DNA of 64,000 bases from Loxodes magnus (Eukaryota; Ciliophora; Karyorelictea; Loxodida; Loxodidae). The translations under genes were made by a program, and so were the position numbers. Below, in pieces: positions 51,561 to 63,750 of this stretch. The stretch spans positions 17,960-81,959 of the forward strand of contig CAMPDV010002178.1 of NCBI GenBank assembly GCA_946699065.1. Reading direction: 5' to 3'. The notes below the pieces were generated by a model. The model did no database searches and was not told the origin of the DNA. It saw only the letters and a program-made list of their open reading frames with translations. The first letter of the stretch is position 1. Each line of letters begins with the position of its first letter.

Positions 51561-52440
51561 ACATTGTTTTAGTTTTGAAGTGAGAAATTAAAATTTTAAT
51601 ACCAGAGTGAGTTAACAATGTATGAAAAATAGTTGAGTGATTTTTAAAGTAAAAAAAACATTGTTTTAGTTTTGAAGTGAGAATACTAAATTTTAATACC
51701 AGAGTGAGTTAACAATGTATGAAAAATAGTTTAGTGATTTTTAAAGTAAAAAAAAACATTGTTTTAGTTTTGAAGTGAGAATACTAAATTTTAATACCAG
51801 AGTGAGTTAACAATGTATGAAAAATAGTTGAGTGATTTTTAAAGTAAAAAAAAACATTGTTTTAGTTTTGAAGTGAGAATACTAAATTTTAATACCAGAG
51901 TGAGTTAACAATGTATGAAAAATAGTTTAGTGATTTTTAAAGTAAAAAAAAACATTGTTTTAGTTTTGAAGTGAAAATACTAAATTTTAATACCAGAGTG
52001 AGTTAACAATGTATGAAAAATAGTTGAGTGATTTTTAAAGTAAAAAAAAGTTTGTTTTAGTTTTGAAGTGAGAATACGAAATTTTAATACCAGAGTGAGT
52101 TAACAATGTATGAAAAATAGTTGAGTGATTTTTAAAGTAAAAAAAAACATTGTTTTAGTTTTGAAGTGAGAATACGAAATTTTAATACCAGAGTGAGTTA
52201 ACAATGTATGAAAAATAGTTGAGTGATTTTTAAAGTAAAAAAAAGCATTGTTTTAGTTTTGAAGTGAGAATACGAAATTTTAATACCAGAGTGAGTTAAC
52301 AATGTATGAAAAATAGTTGAGTGATTTTTAAAGTAAAAAAAAACATTGTTTAGTTTTGAAGTGAGAATACTAAATTTTAATACCAGAGTGAGTTAACAAT
52401 GTATGAAAAATAGTTGAGTGATTTTAAAGTAAAAAAAAAC

Positions 52441-54420
52441 ATTGTTTTTGATATGTTTTGAAGTGAAAATACTAAATTTTAATACCAGAGTGAGTTAACA
52501 ATGTATGAAAAATAGTTGAGTGATTTTTAAAGTAAAAAAAAAGTTTGTTTTAGTTAAGTGAGAATACGAAATTTTAATACCAGAGTGAGTTAACAATGTA
52601 TGAAAAATAGTTGAGTGATTTTTAAAGTAAAAAAAAACATTGTTTTAGTTTTGAAGTGAGAATACGAAATTTTAATACCAGAGTGAGTTAACAATGTATG
52701 AAAAATAGTTGAGTGATTTTTAAAGTAAAAAAAAACATTGTTTTAGTTTTGAAGTGAGAAATTAAAATTTTAATACCAGAGTGAGTTAACAATGTATGAA
52801 AAATAGTTGAGTGATTTTTAAAGTAAAAAAAAACATTGTTTTAGTTTTGAAGTGAGAATACGAAATTTTAATACCAGAGTGAGTTAACAATGTATGAAAA
52901 ATAGTTGAGTGATTTTTAAAGTAAAAAAAAGCATTGTTTTAGTTTTGAAGTGAGAATACGAAATTTTAATACCAGAGTGAGTTAACAATGTATGAAAAAT
53001 AGTTGAGTGATTTTTAAAGTAAAAAAAAACATTGTTTTAGTTTTGAAGTGAGAATACTAAATTTTAATACCAGAGTGAGTTAACAATGTATGAAAAATAG
53101 TTGAGTGATTTTTAAAGTAAAAAAAAACATTGTTTTTGATATGTTTTGAAGTGAAAATACTAAATTTTAATACCAGAGTGAGTTAACAATGTATGAAAAA
53201 TAGTTGAGTGATTTTTAAAGTAAAAAAAAAGTTTGTTTTAGTTTAAGTGAGAATACGAAATTTTAATACCAGAGTGAGTTAACAATGTATGAAAAATAGT
53301 TGAGTGATTTTTAAAGTAAAAAAAAACATTGTTTTAGTTTTGAAGTGAGAATACGAAATTTTAATACCAGAGTGAGTTAACAATGTATGAAAAATAGTTG
53401 AGTGATTTTTAAAGTAAAAAAAAACATTGTTTTAGTTTTGAAGTGAGAAATTAAAATTTTAATACCAGAGTGAGTTAACAATGTATGAAAAATAGTTGAG
53501 TGATTTTTAAAGTAAAAAAAAACATTGTTTTAGTTTTGAAGTGAGAATACGAAATTTTAATACCAGAGTGAGTTAACAATGTATGAAAAATAGTTGAGTG
53601 ATTTTTAAAGTAAAAAAAAACATTGTTTTAGTTTTGAAGTGAGAATACTAAATTTTAATACCAGAGTGAGTTAACAATGTATGAAAAATAGTTGAGTGAT
53701 TTTTAAAGTAAAAAAAAACATTGTTTTTGATATGCTTTGAAGTGAAAATACGAAATTTTAATACCAGAGTGAGTTAACAATGTATGAAAAATAGTTGAGT
53801 GATTTTTAAAGTAAAAAAAAACATTGTTTTAGTTTTGAAGTGAGAATACTAAATTTTAATACCAGAGTGAGTTAACAATGTATGAAAAATAGTTGAGTGA
53901 TTTTTAAAGTAAAAAAAAAGTTTGTTTTAGTTTAAGTGAGAATACGAAATTTTAATACCAGAGTGAGTTAACAATGTATGAAAAATAGTTGAGTGATTTT
54001 TAAAGTAAAAAAAAACATTGTTTTAGTTTTGAAGTGAGAATACGAAATTTTAATACCAGAGTGAGTTAACAATGTATGAAAAATAGTTGAGTGATTTTTA
54101 AAGTAAAAAAAAACATTGTTTTAGTTTTGAAGTGAGAAATTAAAATTTTAATACCAGAGTGAGTTAACAATGTATGAAAAATAGTTGAGTGATTTTTAAA
54201 GTAAAAAAAAACATTGTTTTAGTTTTGAAGTGAGAATACGAAATTTTAATACCAGAGTGAGTTAACAATGTATGAAAAATAGTTGAGTGATTTTTAAAGT
54301 AAAAAAAAACATTGTTTTAGTTTTGAAGTGAGAATACTAAATTTTAATACCAGAGTGAGTTAACAATGTATGAAAAATAGTTGAGTGATTTTTAAAGTAA
54401 AAAAAAACATTGTTTTTGAT
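52441..54420 (+). repeat. ~688 bp (7-unit) higher-order repeat
   Basis: A gatatg/gaaaatac unit and a gtttg unit with a shortened ttaagtgag or tttaagtgag recur together. The gatatg motifs at 52,450 and 53,138 are 688 bp apart. The gtttg motifs at 52,543, 53,231 and 53,920 are 688 and 689 bp apart. Later copies change gatatgtttt to gatatgcttt (about 53,731, 54,420 and 54,822), so the variant arose within this local series. It is the clearest regular higher-order repeat in the window. Confidence 0.88.
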
Positions 54421-57254
54421 ATGCTTTGAAGTGAAAATACGAAATTTTAATACCAGAGTGAGTTAACAATGTATGAAAAATAGTTGAGTGATTTTTAAAG
54501 TAAAAAAAAACATTGTTTTAGTTTTGAAGTGAGAATACGAAATTTTAATACCAGAGTGAGTTAACAATGTATGAAAAATAGTTGAGTGATTTTTAAAGTA
54601 AAAAAAAACATTGTTTTAGTTTTGAAGTGAGAAATTAAAATTTTAATACCAGAGTGAGTTAACAATGTATGAAAAATAGTTGAGTGATTTTTAAAGTAAA
54701 AAAAAGCATTGTTTTAGTTTTGAAGTGAGAATACTAAATTTTAATACCAGAGTGAGTTAACAATGTATGAAAAATAGTTGAGTGATTTTTAAAGTAAAAA
54801 AAAACATTGTTTTTGATATGCTTTGAAGTGAAAATACGAAATTTTAATACCAGAGTGAGTTAACAATGTATGAAAAATAGTTGAGTGATTTTTAAAGTAA
54901 AAAAAAGCATTGTTTTTGATATGTTTTGAAGTGAGAATACTAAATTTTAATACCAGAGTGAGTTAACAATGTATGAAAAATAGTTGAGTGATTTTTAAAG
55001 TAAAAAAAAACATTGTTTTAGTTTTGAAGTGAGAAATTAAAATTTTAATACCAGAGTGAGTTAACAATGTATGAAAAATAGTTGAGTGATTTTTAAAGTA
55101 AAAAAAAGCATTGTTTTAGTTTTGAAGTGAGAATACGAAATTTTAATACCAGAGTGAGTTAACAATGTATGAAAAATAGTTGAGTGATTTTTAAAGTAAA
55201 AAAAAACATTGTTTTAGTTTTGAAGTGAGAATACGAAATTTTAATACCAGAGTGAGTTAACAATGTATGAAAAATAGTTGAGTGATTTTTAAAGTAAAAA
55301 AAAACATTGTTTTAGTTTTGAAGTGAGAATACGAAATTTTAATACCAGAGTGAGTTAACAATGTATGAAAAATAGTTGAGTGATTTTTAAAGTAAAAAAA
55401 AACATTGTTTTAGTTTTGAAGTGAGAATACGAAATTTTAATACCAGAGTGAGTTAACAATGTATGAAAAATAGTTGAGTGATTTTTAAAGTAAAAAAAAA
55501 CATTGTTTTAGTTTTGAAGTGAGAAATTAAAATTTTAATACCAGAGTGAGTTAACAATGTATGAAAAATAGTTGAGTGATTTTTAAAGTAAAAAAAAAGC
55601 ATTGTTTTAGTTTTGAAGTGAGAATACGAAATTTTAATACCAGAGTGAGTTAACAATGTATGAAAAATAGTTGAGTGATTTTTAAAGTAAAAAAAAACAT
55701 TGTTTTAGTTTTGAAGTGAGAATACGAAATTTTAATACCAGAGTGAGTTAACAATGTATGAAAAATAGTTGAGTGATTTTTAAAGTAAAAAAAAACATTG
55801 TTTTAGTTTTGAAGTGAGAATACTAAATTTTAATACCAGAGTGAGTTAACAATGTATGAAAAATAGTTGAGTGATTTTTAAAGTAAAAAAAAACATTGTT
55901 TTAGTTTTGAAGTGAGAATACTAAATTTTAATACCAGAGTGAGTTAACAATGTATGAAAAATAGTTTAGTGATTTTTAAAGTAAAAAAAAACATTGTTTT
56001 AGTTTTGAAGTGAGAATACGAAATTTTAATACCAGAGTGAGTTAACAATGTATGAAAAATAGTTGAGTGATTTTTAAAGTAAAAAAAAACATTTTTTTAT
56101 AAGTGTTTTGAAGTGAGAAATTAAAATTTTAATACCAGAGTGAGTTAACAATGTATGAAAAATAGTTGTGTAATTTTTAAGTAAAAAAAAACATTGTTTT
56201 AGTTTTGAAGTGAGAATACGAAATTTTAATACCAGAGTGAGTTAACAATGTATGAAAAATAGTTGAGTGATTTTTAAAGTAAAAAAAAACATTGTTTTAG
56301 TTTTGAAGTGAGAATACTAAATTTTAATACCAGAGTGAGTTAACAATGTATGAAAAATAGTTTAGTGATTTTTAAAGTAAAAAAAAACATTGTTTTAGTT
56401 TTGAAGTGAGAATACGAAATTTTAATACCAGAGTGAGTTAACAATGTATGAAAAATAGTTGAGTGATTTTTAAAGTAAAAAAAAAACATTTTTTTATAAG
56501 TGTTTTGAAGTGAGAATACTAAATTTTAATACCAGAGTGAGTTAACAATGTATGAAAAATAGTTGAGTGATTTTTAAAGTAAAAAAAAACATTGTTTTTG
56601 ATATGTTTTGAAGTGAGAATACTAAATTTTAATACCAGAGTGAGTTAACAATGTATGAAAAATAGTTGAGTGATTTTTAAAGTAAAAAAAAACATTGTTT
56701 TAGTTTTGAAGTGAGAATACGAAATTTTAATACCAGAGTGAGTTAACAATGTATGAAAAATAGTTGAGTGATTTTTAAAGTAAAAAAAAACATTGTTTTA
56801 GTTTTGAAGTGAGAATACTAAATTTTAATACCAGAGTGAGTTAACAATGTATGAAAAATAGTTGAGTGATTTTTAAAGTAAAAAAAAAGCATTGTTTTAG
56901 TTTTGAAGTGAGAATACTAAATTTTAATACCAGAGTTAGTTAACAATGTATGAAAAATAGTTGAGTGATTTTTAAAGTAAAAAAAAACATTGTTTTAGTT
57001 TTGAAGTGAGAATACTAAATTTTAATACCAGAGTGAGTTAACAATGTATGAAAAATAGTTGAGTGATTTTTAAAGTAAAAAAAAACATTGTTTTAGTTTT
57101 GAAGTGAGAATACGAAATTTTAATACCAGAGTGAGTTAACAATGTATGAAAAATAGTTGAGTGATTTTTAAAGTAAAAAAAAGCATTGTTTTAGTTTTGA
57201 AGTGAGAATACTAAATTTTAATACCAGAGTGAGTTAACAATGTATGAAAAATAG

Positions 57255-60200
57255 TTTAGTGATTTTTAAAGTAAAAAAAAACATTGTTTTAGTTTTGAAG
57301 TGAGAATACGAAATTTTAATACCAGAGTGAGTTAACAATGTATGAAAAATAGTTGAGTGATTTTTAAAGTAAAAAAAAACATTGTTTTAGTTTTGAAGTG
57401 AGAATACTAAATTTTAATACCAGAGTGAGTTAACAATGTATGAAAAATAGTTGAGTGATTTTTAAAGTAAAAAAAAACATTGTTTTAGTTTTGAAGTGAG
57501 AATACGAAATTTTAATACCAGAGTGAGTTAACAATGTATGAAAAATAGTTGAGTGATTTTTAAAGTAAAAAAAAACATTGTTTTAGTTTTGAAGTGAGAA
57601 TACGAAATTTTAATACCAGAGTGAGTTAACAATGTATGAAAAATAGTTGAGTGATTTTTAAAGTAAAAAAAAAGCATTGTTTTAGTTTTGAAGTGAGAAT
57701 ACTAAATTTTAATACCAGAGTGAGTTAACAATGTATGAAAAATAGTTGAGTGATTTTTAAAGTAAAAAAAAACATTGTTTTAGTTTTGAAGTGAGAATAC
57801 GAAATTTTAATACCAGAGTGAGTTAACAATGTATGAAAAATAGTTGAGTGATTTTTAAAGTAAAAAAAAACATTGTTTTTGATATGTTTTGAAGTGAGAA
57901 TACTAAATTTTAATACCAGAGTGAGTTAACAATGTATGAAAAATAGTTGAGTGATTTTTAAAGTAAAAAAAAACATTGTTTTAGTTTTGAAGTGAGAATA
58001 CGAAATTTTAATACCAGAGTGAGTTAACAATGTATGAAAAATAGTTGTGTAATTTTTAAGTAAAAAAAAACATTGTTTTAGTTTTGAAGTGAGAATACGA
58101 AATTTTAATACCAGAGTGAGTTAACAATGTATGAAAAATAGTTGAGTGATTTTTAAAGTAAAAAAAAACCATTGTTTTAGTTTTGAAGTGAGAATACGAA
58201 ATTTTAATACCAGAGTGAGTTAACAATGTATGAAAAATAGTTGAGTGATTTTTAAAGTAAAAAAAAACATTGTTTTTAGTTTTGAAGTGAGAATACTAAA
58301 TTTTAATACCAGAGTGAGTTAACAATGTATGAAAAATAGTTGAGTGATTTTTAAAGTAAAAAAAAACATTGTTTTAGTTTTGAAGTGAGAATACGAAATT
58401 TTAATACCAGAGTGAGTTAACAATGTATGAAAAATAGTTGAGTGATTTTTAAAGTAAAAAAAAACATTGTTTTAGTTTTGAAGTGAGAATACGAAATTTT
58501 AATACCAGAGTGAGTTAACAATGTATGAAAAATAGTTGAGTGATTTTTAAAGTAAAAAAAAAGCATTGTTTTAGTTTTGAAGTGAGAATACTAAATTTTA
58601 ATACCAGAGTGAGTTAACAATGTATGAAAAATAGTTGAGTGATTTTTAAAGTAAAAAAAAACATTGTTTTAGTTTTGAAGTGAGAATACTAAATTTTAAT
58701 ACCAGAGTGAGTTAACAATGTATGAAAAATAGTTGAGTGATTTTTAAAGTAAAAAAAAACTTCGTTTTAGTTTTGAAGTGAGAATACGAAATTTTAATAC
58801 CAGAGTGAGTTAACAATGTATGAAAAATAGTTGAGTGATTTTTAAAGTAAAAAAAAACATTGTTTTAGTTTTGAAGTGAGAAATTAAAATTTTAATACCA
58901 GAGTGAGTTAACAATGTATGAAAAATAGTTGAGTGATTTTTAAAGTAAAAAAAAACATTGTTTTAGTTTTGAAGTGAGAATACGAAATTTTAATACCAGA
59001 GTGAGTTAACAATGTATGAAAAATAGTTGAGTGATTTTTAAAGTAAAAAAAAACATTTTTTTATAAGTGTTTTGAAGTGAGAAATTAAAATTTTAATACC
59101 AGAGTGAGTTAACAATGTATGAAAAATAGTTGAGTGATTTTTAAAGTAAAAAAAAACATTGTTTTAGTTTTGAAGTGAGAATACGAAATTTTAATACCAG
59201 AGTGAGTTAACAATGTATGAAAAATAGTTGAGTGATTTTTAAAGTAAAAAAAAACATTGTTTTTGTTTTGAAGTGAGAATACGAAATTTTAATACCAGAG
59301 TGAGTTAACAATGTATGAAAAATAGTTTAGTGATTTTTAAAGTAAAAAAAAACATTGTTTTAGTTTTGAAGTGAGAATACGAAATTTTAATACCAGAGTG
59401 AGTTAACAATGTATGAAAAATAGTTGAGTGATTTTTAAAGTAAAAAAAAACATTGTTTTAGTTTTGAAGTGAGAATACTAAATTTTAATACCAGAGTGAG
59501 TTAACAATGTATGAAAAATAGTTGAGTGATTTTTAAAGTAAAAAAAAACATTGTTTTAGTTTTGAAGTGAGAATACGAAATTTTAATACCAGAGTGAGTT
59601 AACAATGTATGAAAAATAGTTGAGTGATTTTTAAAGTAAAAAAAAACATTGTTTTAGTTTTGAAGTGAGAATACGAAATTTTAATACCAGAGTGAGTTAA
59701 CAATGTATGAAAAATAGTTGAGTGATTTTTAAAGTAAAAAAAAAGCATTGTTTTAGTTTTGAAGTGAGAATACTAAATTTTAATACCAGAGTGAGTTAAC
59801 AATGTATGAAAAATAGTTGAGTGATTTTTAAAGTAAAAAAAAGCATTGTTTTAGTTTTGAAGTGAGAATACGAAATTTTAATACCAGAGTGAGTTAACAA
59901 TGTATGAAAAATAGTTGAGTGATTTTTAAAGTAAAAAAAACATTGTTTTAGTTTTGAAGTGAGAATACGAAATTTTAATACCAGAGTGAGTTAACAATGT
60001 ATGAAAAATAGTTGAGTGATTTTTAAAGTAAAAAAAAACATTTTTTTATAAGTGTTTTGAAGTGAGAAATTAAAATTTTAATACCAGAGTGAGTTAACAA
60101 TGTATGAAAAATAGTTGAGTGATTTTTAAAGTAAAAAAAAACATTGTTTTAGTTTTGAAGTGAGAATACGAAATTTTAATACCAGAGTGAGTTAACAATG

Positions 60201-63200
60201 TATGAAAAATAGTTGAGTGATTTTTAAAGTAAAAAAAAACATTGTTTTTGTTTTGAAGTGAGAATACTAAATTTTAATACCAGAGTGAGTTAACAATGTA
60301 TGAAAAATAGTTGAGTGATTTTTAAAGTAAAAAAAAACATTGTTTTAGTTTTGAAGTGAGAATACGAAATTTTAATACCAGAGTGAGTTAACAATGTATG
60401 AAAAATAGTTGAGTGATTTTTAAAGTAAAAAAAAACATTGTTTTAGTTTTGAAGTGAGAATACGAAATTTTAATACCAGAGTGAGTTAACAATGTATGAA
60501 AAATAGTTGAGTGATTTTTAAAGTAAAAAAAAACATTGTTTTAGTTTTGAAGTGAGAAATTAAAATTTTAATACCAGAGTGAGTTAACAATGTATGAAAA
60601 ATAGTTGAGTGATTTTTAAAGTAAAAAAAAACATTGTTTTAGTTTTGAAGTGAGAATACGAAATTTTAATACCAGAGTGAGTTAACAATGTATGAAAAAT
60701 AGTTGAGTGATTTTTAAAGTAAAAAAAAACATTGTTTTAGTTTTGAAGTGAGAATACGAAATTTTAATACCAGAGTGAGTTAACAATGTATGAAAAATAG
60801 TTGAGTGATTTTTAAAGTAAAAAAAAACATTGTTTTAGTTTTGAAGTGAGAATACGAAATTTTAATACCAGAGTGAGTTAACAATGTATGAAAAATAGTT
60901 GAGTGATTTTTAAAGTAAAAAAAAACATTGTTTTAGTTTTGAAGTGAGAATACGAAATTTTAATACCAGAGTGAGTTAACAATGTATGAAAAATAGTTGA
61001 GTGATTTTTAAAGTAAAAAAAAAGCATTGTTTTAGTTTTGAAGTGAGAATACTAAATTTTAATACCAGAGTGAGTTAACAATGTATGAAAAATAGTTGAG
61101 TGATTTTTAAAGTAAAAAAAAACATTGTTTTAGTTTTGAAGTGAGAATACGAAATTTTAATACCAGAGTGAGTTAACAATGTATGAAAAATAGTTGAGTG
61201 ATTTTTAAAGTAAAAAAAAACATTGTTTTAGTTTTGAAGTGAGAATACGAAATTTTAATACCAGAGTGAGTTAACAATGTATGAAAAATAGTTGTGTAAT
61301 TTTTAAGTAAAAAAAAACATTGTTTTAGTTTTGAAGTGAGAATACGAAATTTTAATACCAGAGTGAGTTAACAATGTATGAAAAATAGTTGAGTGATTTT
61401 TAAAGTAAAAAAAAACATTGTTTTAGTTTTGAAGTGAGAATACTAAATTTTAATACCAGAGTGAGTTAACAATGTATGAAAAATAGTTTAGTGATTTTTA
61501 AAGTAAAAAAAAACATTGTTTTAGTTTTGAAGTGAGAATACGAAATTTTAATACCAGAGTGAGTTAACAATGTATGAAAAATAGTTGAGTGATTTTTAAA
61601 GTAAAAAAAAACATTGTTTTAGTTTTGAAGTGAGAATACTAAATTTTAATACCAGAGTGAGTTAACAATGTATGAAAAATAGTTGAGTGATTTTTAAAGT
61701 AAAAAAAAACATTGTTTTAGTTTTGAAGTGAGAATACGAAATTTTAATACCAGAGTGAGTTAACAATGTATGAAAAATAGTTGAGTGATTTTTAAAGTAA
61801 AAAAAAACATTGTTTTAGTTTTGAAGTGAGAATACGAAATTTTAATACCAGAGTGAGTTAACAATGTATGAAAAATAGTTGAGTGATTTTTAAAGTAAAA
61901 AAAAAGCATTGTTTTAGTTTTGAAGTGAGAATACTAAATTTTAATACCAGAGTGAGTTAACAATGTATGAAAAATAGTTGAGTGATTTTTAAAGTAAAAA
62001 AAAACATTGTTTTAGTTTTGAAGTGAGAATACGAAATTTTAATACCAGAGTGAGTTAACAATGTATGAAAAATAGTTGAGTGATTTTTAAAGTAAAAAAA
62101 AACATTTTTTTATAAGTGTTTTGAAGTGAGAAATTAAAATTTTAATACCAGAGTGAGTTAACAATGTATGAAAAATAGTTGAGTGATTTTTAAAGTAAAA
62201 AAAAACATTGTTTTAGTTTTGAAGTGAGAATACGAAATTTTAATACCAGAGTGAGTTAACAATGTATGAAAAATAGTTGTGTAATTTTTAAGTAAAAAAA
62301 AACATTGTTTTAGTTTTGAAGTGAGAATACGAAATTTTAATACCAGAGTGAGTTAACAATGTATGAAAAATAGTTGAGTGATTTTTAAAGTAAAAAAAAA
62401 CATTTTTTTATAAGTGTTTTGAAGTGAGAATACGAAATTTTAATACCAGAGTGAGTTAACAATGTATGAAAAATAGTTGAGTGATTTTTAAAGTAAAAAA
62501 AAACATTGTTTTAGTTTTGAAGTGAGAATACGAAATTTTAATACCAGAGTGAGTTAACAATGTATGAAAAATAGTTGAGTGATTTTTAAAGTAAAAAAAA
62601 AGCATTGTTTTAGTTTTGAAGTGAGAATACTAAATTTTAATACCAGAGTGAGTTAACAATGTATGAAAAATAGTTGAGTGATTTTTAAAGTAAAAAAAAA
62701 CATTGTTTTAGTTTTGAAGTGAGAATACGAAATTTTAATACCAGAGTGAGTTAACAATGTATGAAAAATAGTTGAGTGATTTTTAAAGTAAAAAAAAACA
62801 TTGTTTTAGTTTTGAAGTGAGAATACGAAATTTTAATACCAGAGTGAGTTAACAATGTATGAAAAATAGTTGAGTGATTTTTAAAGTAAAAAAAAACATT
62901 GTTTTAGTTTTGAAGTGAGAATACGAAATTTTAATACCAGAGTGAGTTAACAATGTATGAAAAATAGTTGAGTGATTTTTAAAGTAAAAAAAAAGCATTG
63001 TTTTAGTTTTGAAGTGAGAATACTAAATTTTAATACCAGAGTGAGTTAACAATGTATGAAAAATAGTTGAGTGATTTTTAAAGTAAAAAAAAAGCATTGT
63101 TTTAGTTTTGAAGTGAGAATACTAAATTTTAATACCAGAGTGAGTTAACAATGTATGAAAAATAGTTGAGTGATTTTTAAAGTAAAAAAAAACATTGTTT

Positions 63201-63750
63201 TAGTTTTGAAGTGAGAATACGAAATTTTAATACCAGAGTGAGTTAACAATGTATGAAAAATAGTTGAGTGATTTTTAAAGTAAAAAAAAAGCATTGTTTT
63301 AGTTTTGAAGTGAGAATACTAAATTTTAATACCAGAGTGAGTTAACAATGTATGAAAAATAGTTGAGTGATTTTTAAAGTAAAAAAAAAGCATTGTTTTA
63401 GTTTTGAAGTGAGAATACGAAATTTTAATACCAGAGTGAGTTAACAATGTATGAAAAATAGTTGAGTGATTTTTAAAGTAAAAAAAAACATTGTTTTTAG
63501 TTTTGAAGTGAGAATACTAAATTTTAATACCAGAGTGAGTTAACAATGTATGAAAAATAGTTTAGTGATTTTTAAAGTAAAAAAAAACATTGTTTTAGTT
63601 TTGAAGTGAGAATACGAAATTTTAATACCAGAGTGAGTTAACAATGTATGAAAAATAGTTGAGTGATTTTTAAAGTAAAAAAAAAGCATTGTTTTAGTTT
63701 TGAAGTGAGAATACGAAATTTTAATACCAGAGTGAGTTAACAATGTATGA
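57255..63750 (+). repeat. ~2.1 kb higher-order repeat in the right array
   Basis: Units starting 'tttagtg' lie at 57,255, 59,326, 61,487 and 63,561, at intervals of 2,071, 2,161 and 2,074 bp (21-22 units). The first three are followed by the same order of types: acg, act, acg, acg, then a 9A-g act unit. The fourth copy departs after two units. The 9A-g act unit and the cattttttt-ataagtg units drift relative to the markers, so copies differ by gain or loss of units. Confidence 0.75.
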
